Notes: a model not told the origin generated them from the sequence alone. A stretch of 64,000 bases of DNA from Xenorhabdus eapokensis (GCF_001908105.1 NZ_MKGQ01000007.1:62001-126000), one strand, 5' to 3'; numbered from the stretch's first letter, positions 22,635 through 32,198 are shown. Program-made: numbers and translations.

Positions 22635-25377
22635 CCGTAATTTACGCCTGCAAGTGATCTTAAGTGCCGTGGATAAACTGACACGGCCATTTAAAGGGGC
22701 GCAGGCAACCAATAAGCGGCTGGCGGAGACCATCAAACAGTCACGCCAGCAATTGCGGGAGTTAAACCAGCAAGCCGGCAAAATTGACGGTTTTCGCAAA
22801 ACCAAGCAGGCTCTGGGCAGTACCGAACACGCCTACCGTAGTGCCACCGAGCGGGTGGCGACGTTAAGCCGTGCCCTCAATGCCAGTGCCAGCCCCACAC
22901 AAACCCAGATCAGGCAACTCCAGCAGGCTAAAAATGCCGCCCGTCAGCTAAAAGACAAAACCCATTCCTTAAGCCAGTCTCTGCAACGTCAACGGGATGC
23001 ACTGCACGCCAGCGGTATCTCGACTCATCGGCTTGGGGAAGCTCAGCGGCGCATTAACGGTGATATCAGCCGAACCACCGGTGCGCTTGAGCGACAGCAG
23101 CAGCAACTGGAGCGGCTGCGCCAGCAGGAACAGCGCATGGCGGCGGCCAAATCCCGCTACCAGAAAATGAAGGATGTGCGTAATCAGGTGGCGACGACAG
23201 GCGCAGCCGCCACCGCCGCTGGGGTGGGAGCGCTCTACAGCGCCAAGCGCGTGATGATGCCGGGCTACGATTTCGAGGTGGGCATGTCGAACGTGCAGGC
23301 TCTGACTCGTTTGGATAAGAATTCTCCACAATTAAAAGCATTGCGTGAACAAGCTAGGCAACTGGGGGCAACAACCAGTTTTACAGCGAATGATGTCGCT
23401 GGCGGGATGGGGTTCCTAGCGATGGCCGGTTACGACCCTGATAAGATTCAAAAGTCTATTCCTGCCATGCTGGACTTGGCAAAAGCGGCAGGTATGGATG
23501 ACTCACTGGCTGAGGTGGCTGATATTGCTTCTAATATTCAGAGTGCTTACAAAATCCCCGCCGATGAAATGAAACGAGTTGCGGATATCCTTACTTACGG
23601 TTTTACCACCTCTAACACTGATTTACGTATGTTGGGGGAAACCATGAAATATGTTGGCCCTGCTGCACAGTCAGCAGCCCAGGACTTTGAGTCGGTGGTA
23701 GCCGCTGTAGGGTTACTAGGGAATGTAGGGATACAAGGTTCGCAAGCAGGTACATCTTTAAGGATGGCATTGTTGCGTTTGGCTGCTCAACCCAGCGCGG
23801 CGAAGAAGGCGCTTAATGAATTGAATGTTTCCATTGCGGACAGTAGTGGAAAAATGCGAGCCATGCCAGAGATACTGTCTGATTTGGAGTCCGCTTTTAA
23901 AAAACAGGGTATTGGCGGCGTCGGTAATGCGAAGAAAATTGCGTTTGTCAAAGATATTTTTGGGGTTGAAGCTTCATCCGCCATGCTTGAATTACTGGAT
24001 AAGCAAGGCTCGATAGATCCTGAAAAACGCATTGATGCATATATCAAAAAAATTCATGAACAGGATGATACAGCCCGTCAGGTTGCTAAAGCGAAAGCTG
24101 ACAATATGGATGGAGATATCAAAAACTTGCGTTCAGCTTGGGAAGATATTGGAATTACTTTATATGATTCCGTCAAAGAACCTTTAAGGGATATTTTCCA
24201 AAAAGCCACCGATATTATGCGTTCCATTGGGAAATGGGCTAAGGCCAACCCTGAATTGACGAAAAAAATAACCATGATTGCCATTGGGTTGGGTGTTATC
24301 TTGGCTGTCTTCGGTGCTATTACGTTAGCATTGGCGGCTTTGTTGGGGCCATTGGCTATGGTTAAGTTTAGTCTGAGCGTGCTCGGTATTAAGGGCGCTG
24401 GTTCTATTCTGAAATTGGGGTCGGCATTTTCTGCTGTCGGTAAAGTGTTGTCGTGGTTGCGGGTGCTGGTGCTGACAAATCCCCTGTTATTGATCATTGG
24501 CCTGATTGCTCTGGGTGCCTATCTGATTTGGAAAAATTGGGACAAACTGGGGCCGTGGTTTAAAAAACTGTGGGATAACATTTCAAACTATGTTTCTACA
24601 GCATGGGCCAGTATTAAACAAAAGATTGTGAGCAAATGGGGTGAAATCAAGGCCGACATTTTAGCCAGATGGGATACCATCAAAACGTACATTTCAAATA
24701 AATGGGATGAGATTGTCGAGAACGCCAAGAAACTGCCAGGGCGGTTTAAAAAATTCGGGCGGGAAATTATCGATAAGCTGGTCACCGGCATTAAGGAAAA
24801 ATGGGCAGCGTTAAAGCAAAGTTTGTCTGAATTAGGTACACAGATTAAAGAGGCCGTGACGCCTGATTTTATGAAAGAGCAGGCGCAACAGCCAGAAGTA
24901 AAACAGGCGCTGGAGGCCTATAACAGTGCAACACGCCCCCATGCCAACCCGTTTGGCTTTGCTGGCGCCCATGATACTGGCGGTTATATTCCAGCAGGGA
25001 AATTTGGTCTGGTCGGTGAATATGGCCCTGAGCTGATAAACGGCCCTACCCACGTAACCAGCCGCCGGCAAACGGCCGCACTGGCTCGCATAGCCGCCAC
25101 GGCACTGTCAATGGGAGCCGTGTCTGCTGTGGGTGCCCAATCGACCCCACTGCATCCGTACAGCCTGCCTGCCGCGCACTATCAAACCACCGGGGTGGCA
25201 GTTATCAATCAGCATCAGCGTAATGACCGCCCCGCCTATGAAATTCACATTCATGCCACGCCGGCACAATCCGCACAGGATATCGCACAGGCTGTCGCCC
25301 GTGAGTTGGATCGCAGGGAACAGCAACAGCGTGCCCGTGCTCGCAGCGTTTTTTCTGACAGAGAGGATTTTTACTGA
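22627..25377 (+). CDS. T: Tail tape measure protein gpT
   Basis: A 916-residue tape measure protein (P2: 815); the start ATG 22627 gives MSDRNLRLQVILSAVDKLTRP, as in P2. Residues 30-190 form a long coiled coil. Residues about 225-460 are the TP901/phage tape-measure core (GATTSFTANDVAGGMGFLAMAGYD). Two or three hydrophobic segments lie at about 555-640. Trp-rich amphipathic repeats follow (WDxIxxYxxxKWDEI). The first 220 codons are GC-rich, while about 23,300-24,550 is distinctly AT-rich, suggesting a recombinant join. Confidence 0.95.
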   Translation: MSDRNLRLQVILSAVDKLTRPFKGAQATNKRLAETIKQSRQQLRELNQQAGKIDGFRKTKQALGSTEHAYRSATERVATLSRALNASASPTQTQIRQLQQAKNAARQLKDKTHSLSQSLQRQRDALHASGISTHRLGEAQRRINGDISRTTGALERQQQQLERLRQQEQRMAAAKSRYQKMKDVRNQVATTGAAATAAGVGALYSAKRVMMPGYDFEVGMSNVQALTRLDKNSPQLKALREQARQLGATTSFTANDVAGGMGFLAMAGYDPDKIQKSIPAMLDLAKAAGMDDSLAEVADIASNIQSAYKIPADEMKRVADILTYGFTTSNTDLRMLGETMKYVGPAAQSAAQDFESVVAAVGLLGNVGIQGSQAGTSLRMALLRLAAQPSAAKKALNELNVSIADSSGKMRAMPEILSDLESAFKKQGIGGVGNAKKIAFVKDIFGVEASSAMLELLDKQGSIDPEKRIDAYIKKIHEQDDTARQVAKAKADNMDGDIKNLRSAWEDIGITLYDSVKEPLRDIFQKATDIMRSIGKWAKANPELTKKITMIAIGLGVILAVFGAITLALAALLGPLAMVKFSLSVLGIKGAGSILKLGSAFSAVGKVLSWLRVLVLTNPLLLIIGLIALGAYLIWKNWDKLGPWFKKLWDNISNYVSTAWASIKQKIVSKWGEIKADILARWDTIKTYISNKWDEIVENAKKLPGRFKKFGREIIDKLVTGIKEKWAALKQSLSELGTQIKEAVTPDFMKEQAQQPEVKQALEAYNSATRPHANPFGFAGAHDTGGYIPAGKFGLVGEYGPELINGPTHVTSRRQTAALARIAATALSMGAVSAVGAQSTPLHPYSLPAAHYQTTGVAVINQHQRNDRPAYEIHIHATPAQSAQDIAQAVARELDRREQQQRARARSVFSDREDFY

Positions 25378-25874
25378 TGATGGCCGCATTGGGTTTATTT
25401 GTCTTTATGCTGAAAACCACGCCCTACCAGAACTTGCAACACCAGCAATCGTGGCGCTATGGTTTCAATAACCGGATTGGTGTCCGTCCAGCTTTTCAGT
25501 TTATCGGGCCGAACAATGACACCATCACCTTATCCGGTTCGTTGTACCCGGAAATCACGGGGGGACGGTTATCGCTGCTGGCGTTACAACTGATGGCGGA
25601 CAGTGGCAAAGCCTGGTCATTTCTGGATGGTCAGGGCACCATTTACGGTATGTTTATTATTGAGAGTATTGATCAGACCAAGACAGAATTCTTTGTCGAT
25701 GGGGCTGCCAAAAAAATCGACTTTACTGTCACTTTACGTCGTGTGGATGAAAATCTGGGTGAGATGTTCGGTGACCTGAATAAACAACTGGATGACCTGA
25801 AAAACAGCGCGACCAACATACTGGGCAGTATTAAGACGGCGGCTCCCGATAAACTCACGAGGTTATTTTCATGA
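25377..25874 (+). CDS. U: Tail protein gpU
   Basis: A 165-residue gpU homologue (P2: 159). Conserved features are the start ALGLFVFMLKT, then ITLSGSLYPEITGG and KIDFTVTLRRVDE. It is a tail-tip or hub-associated protein. Its ATG overlaps the T stop by one base, and its end overlaps D by four. Confidence 0.95.
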   Translation: MMAALGLFVFMLKTTPYQNLQHQQSWRYGFNNRIGVRPAFQFIGPNNDTITLSGSLYPEITGGRLSLLALQLMADSGKAWSFLDGQGTIYGMFIIESIDQTKTEFFVDGAAKKIDFTVTLRRVDENLGEMFGDLNKQLDDLKNSATNILGSIKTAAPDKLTRLFS

Positions 25875-26983
25875 TGTCATTACCACATCTGGGCTGGGTA
25901 ACAGGTAACACTAACACGCCCGTTTATGTGTTGAGTGCGGGCGATAGTAATATCAATGCCCGCATTCAGGATCGGCTAATTTCCCTCAGCCTGACTGATA
26001 ATCGCGGCTTTGAAGCAGACCAGCTTGATATTGAGCTGGATGACAGTGATGGCCTGTTGTCGTTGCCACCCCGTGGTGCTGAGTTTTCTCTGCATCTCGG
26101 CTGGCAAGGCGCCGCACTCATCCATAAGGGCAAGTTTATTGTGGATGAAATCGAATACAGCGGCGTACCGGATAAAGTGACGGTTCGTGCCCGCAGTGCC
26201 GATTTTCGGGCGACCCTGAATATTAGCCGCGAATTGTCCTATCATCAAAAAACACTCAGCGATATTGTGCGCACCATCGCCAGTCGTAATAACCTGAAGC
26301 CGGAGGTGGACAGCAGGCTGGCGGATATCCGGCTCAATCATATTGATCAAACCAACGAATCTGATGGCAGCTTCTTAACCCGGCTGGCTAAACAGGAAGG
26401 CGCGATTGCCACTATTAAAAACGGCTATCTGCTGTTTATTCGCTCAGGGCAGAACAAAACCGTCAGCGGTCGCCCGTTGCCGGTCGTAATGATTACCCGC
26501 CAGTCGGGTGACGGATACCGGTTTTCACTGGCAGACCGCAGCGCCTATACCGGTGTTTCTGCAAGTTGGCTGAATACCCGTGAACCGAAGAAAAAAGATA
26601 ACGTCACTGTCAAACGTAAGCGGCGCAAAACAAGTCAGGCAAATCCACAGAAAAAAGAAGAAAAGCAAGGGGATTATCTAGCTGGCAGCGAAGGAAATGT
26701 GTTGGTACTGAAGCATACCTATGCCAATCGGTCTAATGCAGAACGGGCAGCAAAAGCAGAATGGCAAAAGATTCAGCGTGGTGTGGCATCCTTTTCCATT
26801 CAACTGGCCAAAGGACAACCGGAATTATTCCCAGAAATGAAAATCAAAGTCAGCGGCTTCAAACCTGAAATTGATAAAGCTGAGTGGACGCTGGTTACTG
26901 TCACTCATACACTCAATGACAGTGGGTTAACCTCAGCTTTGGAATTAGAGGTCAAGATTTCGGATGCTGACATGAGTGCGTAA
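25871..26983 (+). CDS. D: Late control / hub protein gpD
   Basis: A 370-residue gpD homologue (P2: 387), the gp27-like baseplate hub that links the tube to the gpV spike. Conserved start PHLGWVTGNTNTPVY and TDNRGFEADQLDIELDD. A lysine/arginine-rich linker lies at about 236-265, as in other members. It is the last gene of the FI operon; Ogr follows 63 bases later. Confidence 0.95.
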   Translation: MMSLPHLGWVTGNTNTPVYVLSAGDSNINARIQDRLISLSLTDNRGFEADQLDIELDDSDGLLSLPPRGAEFSLHLGWQGAALIHKGKFIVDEIEYSGVPDKVTVRARSADFRATLNISRELSYHQKTLSDIVRTIASRNNLKPEVDSRLADIRLNHIDQTNESDGSFLTRLAKQEGAIATIKNGYLLFIRSGQNKTVSGRPLPVVMITRQSGDGYRFSLADRSAYTGVSASWLNTREPKKKDNVTVKRKRRKTSQANPQKKEEKQGDYLAGSEGNVLVLKHTYANRSNAERAAKAEWQKIQRGVASFSIQLAKGQPELFPEMKIKVSGFKPEIDKAEWTLVTVTHTLNDSGLTSALELEVKISDADMSA

Positions 26984-27046
26984 TTTGCTATAATCGCACC
27001 ATTGCCTAATAAAGCTGGCAACCATTTTCACTAAGGCACTCATATT

Positions 27047-27265
27047 ATGATGAAATGCCCCCTTTGCCACCATGTTGCGCACACCCGCAGCAGTTTTGAA
27101 CACACCGCCGAAACCAAAGAGCGTTACAACCAGTGCCAGAATATCAATTGTGGTGCGACGTTTGTCAGCCATGAAACTTTTGTCCGCTGGGTGGCTAAAC
27201 CGATCTTAATTGAGGCTGCCCCGCCGCATCCGGTGAGTGGTCAGCAAACTGTGATGCAATTTTGA
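27047..27265 (+). CDS. ogr: Late gene activator Ogr (zinc finger)
   Basis: A 72-residue Ogr/Delta-family activator, the same size as P2 Ogr. The four cysteines CPLC and CQNINC form the zinc site, and the surrounding KERYNQCQNINCGATF is highly conserved. It binds TGT-N12-ACA and contacts the RNA polymerase alpha subunit to start late transcription. Three such sites are visible in this prophage. ATG 27047 is directly followed by a second ATG at 27050, so the true start may be either. Confidence 0.96.
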   Translation: MMKCPLCHHVAHTRSSFEHTAETKERYNQCQNINCGATFVSHETFVRWVAKPILIEAAPPHPVSGQQTVMQF

Positions 27266-27284
27266 TTTCACCCTAAAAAAGATT

Positions 27285-27309
27285 AAGCCCCATTATATTT
27301 TTGGGGCTT
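27285..27309. terminator. Terminator after ogr
   Basis: The 7-bp stem AAGCCCC / GGGGCTT with an AT-rich 11-base loop lies 20 bases after the ogr stop. It is followed by TTTAGGTTTATT and, on the other strand, by AATCTTTTTTAGGG. It therefore probably stops both ogr and the converging gene at 27319-28008. Confidence 0.82.
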
Positions 27310-27318
27310 TTAGGTTTA

Positions 27319-28008
27319 TTACTCTACTAACTCAATTGGTTCTCCGGTTTTTAGATCAATTTTTGCTTTAATTGATTGTTGTACGACTCCACCGTAAGAA
27401 TTGGTTCCCTTGAATATGGTTTGTACGATAGCGTAGGGAGGTTGTTTATTAAGAGCTAATCGATAAGTGGTACTCACATGTTTATAGCTTGAGTCATCAT
27501 GCATGGTTTTTTTAATCATTTTTTCTAACGGACGATAAGAGCCATCCCAGCCGCTAAAATTTGCAACAAAAGTATCAAGGTTGATACGATCATCAAGTGA
27601 ATTTGGATTTTTATTGAAGTCAACATAGCACCAGCCAAGCACTTCCCCTAGCTTCAAATCAGGCGATTTTGTGTAAGACATTTGGCTCAGACAATTGTAA
27701 AAAACATCAGTATTAGATTTCTCTATGTGTTTGGCAGTAATGTAACTATCAACAATCTCTTTTCGTGTCTTTTGCGGTTTCTCTCTGTAGTTTTTTAAAG
27801 TTTCGTTAGCATACTCAGAGAATTCGGGCTGCTTTTCATCATCTGCACTGATAAAATGATATATGCCTATGCCAATAGCTACTATGATGGCAATTCCTAA
27901 TGCGGATTCTAGCTTTGTTATTCCCGGATTTTTAACCCCACATTTGGGACATTTTTTCTCTTTTTTTGGAACTTCTTCCCTGCACTTTTTACATTTTACT
28001 AACTTCAT
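27319..28008 (-). CDS. Zinc-ribbon, single-TM protein of unknown function at the prophage edge (moron candidate)
   Basis: A 229-residue protein. Residues 5-24 form a double CxxC zinc ribbon (CKKC ... CPKC), residues about 36-53 form one membrane helix, and residues 60-229 form a soluble domain I do not recognise, with several cysteines. The zinc ribbon should face the cytoplasm and the C-terminal domain the periplasm. GGGAG eight bases before the ATG supports expression. It is strongly AT-rich, points against the phage operons and lies between ogr and the host gene zipA. Such end-of-prophage genes are often expressed in the lysogen; superinfection exclusion is possible but unproven. Confidence 0.75.
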   Translation of the reverse strand: MKLVKCKKCREEVPKKEKKCPKCGVKNPGITKLESALGIAIIVAIGIGIYHFISADDEKQPEFSEYANETLKNYREKPQKTRKEIVDSYITAKHIEKSNTDVFYNCLSQMSYTKSPDLKLGEVLGWCYVDFNKNPNSLDDRINLDTFVANFSGWDGSYRPLEKMIKKTMHDDSSYKHVSTTYRLALNKQPPYAIVQTIFKGTNSYGGVVQQSIKAKIDLKTGEPIELVE

Positions 28009-28318
28009 GGATATTACTCCCTATCTAATTTCGTTTAGTTATCCATTTCAATGGAATTGATTTATTAAATAAATATAGACAAATATTACAAATGAAAATT
28101 TTTGGTCAAGGACTGCTCTGTATAGATATGGAATCTATCTGATAATTTTATGGTGATAAATGATAAAGCCCCTCGAAAATCGAAGGGCTTCTGCTAAAGG
28201 TTTCAGTTATAAAGTGGATGAAATGTGGATGTTGATTTAAAAAATTCCTTTATAATCAACACAATTAAGCGACATTCTACCCCCGACTAGCGGGGGTTTG
28301 ATACTAAAAAAAGAAGGG
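28009..28318. other. Prophage-host junction region
   Basis: A 310-base AT-rich stretch with no gene. It contains a hairpin AAGCCC...TCGA-AAA-TCGA...GGGCTT (28166-28190), usable as a leftward terminator, and a second hairpin CCCCCG-ACTAG-CGGGGG (28280-28296) just before the zipA stop. No tRNA is present. The prophage attachment site must lie here or nearby, but the other junction is outside the window, so the direct-repeat core cannot be identified. In E. coli ligA follows zipA; here the prophage probably lies between them. Confidence 0.5.
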
Positions 28319-29254
28319 TTATTCACCGACATTGAGTGTATCACGGATACGCGCCTTATAGAGTTCGATCATCTGTGGTGTCAGCATTTTACGCTCACCA
28401 TCCAGAACTACGCCCCCCACATCGGCAGCGATACGCTGTGCCGTCTGCAACATCAGTTTAAAATTCTGATTGGAATCACCATATGAAGGCACAAGCATAA
28501 ATATGGAAATACCAGGAGTAGTGAAATCTACCATTTGGTCTGGGTCAAATGAGCCAGGTTTTACCATGTTAGCTAAACTGAACAATACAGCACCACTACC
28601 CGACGGGTTTAGATGGCGATGAAAAATATTCATCTCACCAAACCGGAAGCCTGCCTGTAAAATGCTTTGGAACAATATCTCACCATTCAGTTCTTGCCCA
28701 TGATGAGCGGCAACATGCAATACCAATACTGTCTCTTTTTTAGTCTGTTCAGATTTAGACAGTACTTCATTCTCTGTTACTTTTGGCTGCCCTTCCACAA
28801 TTTCAGAATCTGACTCTGCTACCCTGGTTTCTTTCGATTCGACAGATTCAATCGGATCGAACAAACCAAGTTGGGGTTCTTCCTGTTGATCATCAACACC
28901 TTCCACCTTGACTGTAGAAACATCAGATTGATGCTTTGCAAGTAAAGGATCTGTACCACCACCAGGTACTACGATTGACGATTCAGTCGCATGACGTTCG
29001 ATAACCGGCTCTGTACGATATTCAGTATGCGCTTTCGCCGACCGCTGAACATTCGACTTTGGCGTATTATCAAACAGTTCATCACCATCATCATCCTTTG
29101 GCTCTTCCTGACGCCCCTGTTTATGACGTTTAACTGGGCGATCACGAAAGAGTGATGAACGCTCTTTACGGCTGGTCCACAACCCATGTAATAGCAAAGC
29201 TATTATGGCTATCGCACCAACAACGATTAATATCAGACGCAAATCCTGCATCAT
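28319..29254 (-). CDS. zipA: Cell division protein ZipA
   Basis: A 311-residue ZipA (E. coli 328). The N-terminal membrane anchor ([20 protein letters not shown], residues 1-24) is followed by a basic [18 protein letters not shown] and a variable acidic linker (35-165). The C-terminal FtsZ-binding domain (about 170-311) contains [15 protein letters not shown] and [17 protein letters not shown]. It tethers FtsZ to the inner membrane at the septum. The linker is shorter and less proline-rich than in E. coli. The gene is divergent from cysZ; it is intact despite the adjoining prophage. Confidence 0.97.
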   Translation of the reverse strand: MMQDLRLILIVVGAIAIIALLLHGLWTSRKERSSLFRDRPVKRHKQGRQEEPKDDDGDELFDNTPKSNVQRSAKAHTEYRTEPVIERHATESSIVVPGGGTDPLLAKHQSDVSTVKVEGVDDQQEEPQLGLFDPIESVESKETRVAESDSEIVEGQPKVTENEVLSKSEQTKKETVLVLHVAAHHGQELNGEILFQSILQAGFRFGEMNIFHRHLNPSGSGAVLFSLANMVKPGSFDPDQMVDFTTPGISIFMLVPSYGDSNQNFKLMLQTAQRIAADVGGVVLDGERKMLTPQMIELYKARIRDTLNVGE

Positions 29255-29474
29255 TGCTATCTCTGTTGTTTAAATTAATTGCCACTACGGCGGAATATTC
29301 TTTAGATAAGAGTATTTGTCAAATAGGACAAGTGCAAGTCTCTACATACTTTTCTTACCATAATGAGAGATTTCCTCTGTTTTTTCGGATGTTTTTTACT
29401 CATAAAACGACTGGTCAGTGGAAAATCCTGCCTATATCATACCGCCTCAATCATCTAAGAGAGAATAAGAAAAT

Positions 29475-30251
29475 ATGACGAATTCGACAAAGTCGCCAAA
29501 ACATGCGAATGGATTTCACTATATTGTCCAAGGTTGGCAACTAATAACCCGTCCTGGCATTAAGAGATTCGTTCTATTACCTTTATTGGCTAATATTTTA
29601 TTGCTAGGTGGTTCATTTTGGTGGCTATACCATAAACTGGATGGCTGGGTACAATGGACGCTCGATAAAATACCAGACTGGATGCAATGGTTAAGCTACT
29701 TAATTTGGCCACTTGCTGTTATTTCTATCTTATTGATTTTTACTTATTTTTTTAGCACGCTCGCTAATTTTATCGCTTCACCATTTAATGGCTTGCTGGC
29801 GGAAAAATTGGAGGCTGACTTAACCGGTATACCAGCACCAGATACTGGCGTTATCGACTTACTCAAAGATACGCCCCGTATTTTGAAACGCGAAGTGGTG
29901 AAAATTCTTTACTATATTCCGCGAGCACTTGTCCTTTTGTTACTTTATTTCATTCCAGTAATAGGCCAAACCGTCGCTCCTCTCCTTTGGTTTATTTTTA
30001 GTGCCTGGATGCTGGCAATCCAATATTGTGACTATCCGTTTGATAACCATAAAGTCAGTTTTACCACTATGCGCAAAACGTTGCGTCAAAACAAAATAGA
30101 TAACCTGCAATTTGGCGCAGCAGTCAGTATTCTGACTATGATCCCAATCGTGAATCTGTTTATCATGCCTGTTGTGGTTTGTGGAGCCACTGCAATGTGG
30201 GTTGATCGCTACCGTGCTCAACATGACCTGAATCGCACATCATCAAACTAA
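29475..30251 (+). CDS. cysZ: Sulfate transporter CysZ
   Basis: A 258-residue inner-membrane protein (E. coli 253) with hydrophobic segments at about 28-50, 68-95, 145-170 and 205-235. CysZ imports sulfate for cysteine synthesis and is inhibited by sulfite. The arrangement zipA divergent from cysZ and then cysK matches E. coli. It is closed by its own terminator before cysK, so the two are separately transcribed. Confidence 0.96.
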   Translation: MTNSTKSPKHANGFHYIVQGWQLITRPGIKRFVLLPLLANILLLGGSFWWLYHKLDGWVQWTLDKIPDWMQWLSYLIWPLAVISILLIFTYFFSTLANFIASPFNGLLAEKLEADLTGIPAPDTGVIDLLKDTPRILKREVVKILYYIPRALVLLLLYFIPVIGQTVAPLLWFIFSAWMLAIQYCDYPFDNHKVSFTTMRKTLRQNKIDNLQFGAAVSILTMIPIVNLFIMPVVVCGATAMWVDRYRAQHDLNRTSSN

Positions 30252-30285
30252 TTTTCTGTTTACTATCCTCTGCTTACTACAGCAA

Positions 30286-30324
30286 TAAATCCTCTGACAA
30301 ACTATAAGTATGTCAGAGGATTTA
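30286..30324. terminator. Terminator after cysZ
   Basis: A perfect 14-bp stem (TAAATCCTCTGACA / TGTCAGAGGATTTA) with an 11-base loop lies 34 bases after the cysZ stop and is followed by an A/T-rich run. The remaining 155 bases before cysK must carry the cysK promoter; no CysB site can be assigned by eye. Confidence 0.85.
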
Positions 30325-30480
30325 TGAAAAAATTATGCTAACCTTAAATAATCAAAAGAATATAAAATGACCATCAGTTATTCTTTTATATAATAAGAAT
30401 AGACTGAAACCTTATTTCCATAAATATGATGTTAGCGTATGGTTAATCAGTATTTACGGTATGTTAGGGGCAATCGAACA

Positions 30481-31434
30481 ATGAGCAAAATTTATGAAGA
30501 TAATTCGTTGACTATTGGTCACACTCCGCTAGTACGTTTAAAAAATTTCGCAAACGGTCGTATCCTGGCGAAAGTAGAGTCCCGTAACCCCAGCTTCAGT
30601 GTAAAATGCCGCATTGGTGCCAATATGATTTGGGATGCTGAAAAACGTGGCATTCTGACCAAAGATAAAGAACTTATCGAGCCAACCAGTGGTAATACAG
30701 GGATTGCGCTTGCCTATGTTGCAGCGGCTCGTGGTTATAAGTTAACTTTGACCATGCCTGAAACAATGAGCCTTGAACGACGTAAACTACTGAAAGCACT
30801 AGGCGCAAATTTGGTGTTAACCGAAGGTGCAAAAGGCATGAAAGGTGCCATTGAAAAAGCTAACGAAATCCGTGACAGCAACCCTGAACGTTATATACTT
30901 CTGCAACAATTCAGCAATCCCGCCAACCCTGAAATTCATGAAAAAACCACTGGCCCTGAAATTTGGGAAGATACTGACGGCAATGTAGACGTTTTTGTTG
31001 CTGGTGTAGGAACTGGCGGCACAATTACGGGTGTTGCCCGTTACTTAAAAAATACGCAGGGCAAACAAGTTACTATCGTTGCGGTAGAACCAGAAGATTC
31101 ACCTGTTATCAGCCAAAAATTAGCCGGTGAAGAGCTTAAACCAGGCCCGCATAAAATTCAGGGAATCGGCGCAGGCTTCATTCCTGATAACTTAGATTTA
31201 ACATTAGTTGACCGCGTATTTAAAATCAGCAACGAAGAAGCGATAAAAATTGCACGCGAACTCACTGAAAAAGAAGGAATTCTCGCCGGAATTTCTTCAG
31301 GCGCGGCGGTTGCGGCAGCCATCAAAATAGCGCAAGAAGAGGCATACAAGGACAAAAATATTGTGGTGATTTTGCCTTCATCGGCGGAACGTTATCTCAG
31401 CACAGCACTGTTTGCTGACTTACTCAATGAGTAA
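30481..31434 (+). CDS. cysK: Cysteine synthase A (O-acetylserine sulfhydrylase)
   Basis: A 317-residue PLP enzyme (E. coli 323) making cysteine from O-acetylserine and sulfide. The PLP lysine is Lys42 in [11 protein letters not shown], the substrate loop is [10 protein letters not shown] and the phosphate loop [11 protein letters not shown] 30481 matches the family start [17 protein letters not shown]; the frame upstream to 30439 is rejected. In the family it binds CysE to form the cysteine synthase complex. Confidence 0.98.
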   Translation: MSKIYEDNSLTIGHTPLVRLKNFANGRILAKVESRNPSFSVKCRIGANMIWDAEKRGILTKDKELIEPTSGNTGIALAYVAAARGYKLTLTMPETMSLERRKLLKALGANLVLTEGAKGMKGAIEKANEIRDSNPERYILLQQFSNPANPEIHEKTTGPEIWEDTDGNVDVFVAGVGTGGTITGVARYLKNTQGKQVTIVAVEPEDSPVISQKLAGEELKPGPHKIQGIGAGFIPDNLDLTLVDRVFKISNEEAIKIARELTEKEGILAGISSGAAVAAAIKIAQEEAYKDKNIVVILPSSAERYLSTALFADLLNE

Positions 31435-31470
31435 AAATTACTCTATAGAATTTTTCACTACATTGACAAA

Positions 31471-31491
31471 AAGGCACCTCCAGGGTGCTTT
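31471..31491 (+). terminator. Terminator after cysK
   Basis: Stem AAGGCACC / GGTGCTTT with a 5-base loop followed by TTTTTG, 36 bases after the cysK stop. Confidence 0.85.
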
Positions 31492-31875
31492 TTTGTGCAT
31501 CAGATCAAAGTTTAAAGCTTTCCTAGATGATTTATTCAAGTAGCTTTAGTATTTAACCAGTAATTATTTTGATGCGCGAAATTAATCGCCAACCAAACGG
31601 CAAAAAAGGTTATTCAATTAAACCATTCTTCGGATAGCGTGTATTAACACCAAATCAACAATAGAGCGCATCAAGTATGTTAATTTTTTGATAATGATTA
31701 TTATAATCCCACTAAATTTCAAGTTAAAATTAACAGAGCAATAACTTGAAAGGCAGAGGGGATACGCTTTACTTCGTTATCATTTTAACGGTTGTATAAG
31801 CCGGAGCGAATTCCGCTATATCCAATAGCATTCTCTTGGCTTATCAACGAATATTTAAGTTATTGAGGAAATATT
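31492..31875 (+). promoter_or_regulatory. ptsH upstream region with Fur-like box, TATAAT and inverted repeat
   Basis: This is a long AT-rich gap before ptsH. At 31689-31703, TGATAATGATTATTA matches the Fur 7-1-7 pattern (TGATAAT-N-ATTATCA) at 13 of 14 positions and overlaps a perfect TATAAT at 31702-31707. Downstream, TTTCAAGTT (31717-31725) and AACTTGAAA (31743-31751) form a 9-bp inverted repeat. In E. coli, ptsH has two promoters; one probably lies here. I found no clear CRP or Cra site and no small ORF with a ribosome-binding site. Confidence 0.5.
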
Positions 31876-32133
31876 ATGTTCCAGCAAGAAGTTACTATTA
31901 CTGCACCAAACGGTCTCCACACTCGCCCTGCGGCACAATTTGTCAAAGAAGCAAAAGGCTTCGCTTCTGACATCACCTTAGCTTCTGGGGGCAAGTCTGC
32001 CAGCGCAAAAAGCCTGTTCAAGTTACAAACGCTGGGATTGACTCAAGGTACAGTCGTAACGATTTCTGCTGAAGGCGAAGATGAACAACAGGCTGTTGAA
32101 CATTTAGTTAAATTGATGGGTGAATTGGAGTAA
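31876..32133 (+). CDS. ptsH: Phosphocarrier protein HPr
   Basis: An 85-residue HPr, the same length as E. coli. His15 in [11 protein letters not shown] carries the phosphoryl group from enzyme I to sugar-specific enzymes II, and the conserved Ser46 region is SAKSLFKLQ. It is the first gene of ptsH-ptsI-crr. RBS GAGG lies before the ATG. Confidence 0.99.
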   Translation: MFQQEVTITAPNGLHTRPAAQFVKEAKGFASDITLASGGKSASAKSLFKLQTLGLTQGTVVTISAEGEDEQQAVEHLVKLMGELE

Positions 32134-32171
32134 TCTTCCGTTCAATCAAGCCAATCTATTTCATTCAGCTT

Positions 32172-32198
32172 ATCCCCAGGCCAATAAAACCTGGGGAT
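32172..32198 (+). terminator. Intercistronic hairpin between ptsH and ptsI
   Basis: A perfect 9-bp stem ATCCCCAGG / CCTGGGGAT with a 9-base loop in the 124-base gap, followed by only ATTT. It probably acts as a partial terminator or mRNA-stabilising hairpin that keeps HPr more abundant than enzyme I. Confidence 0.6.

Noticed and set aside
28261..28318. Possible tRNA or tmRNA 3' end at the prophage junction
   Set aside because: The CCCCCG/CGGGGG hairpin is isolated; no acceptor, anticodon or T arms can be built around it.
29152..29478. 108-codon plus-strand frame between zipA and cysZ
   Set aside because: It begins antisense inside zipA, crosses the divergent promoter region and overlaps the cysZ start; no homologue known to me.
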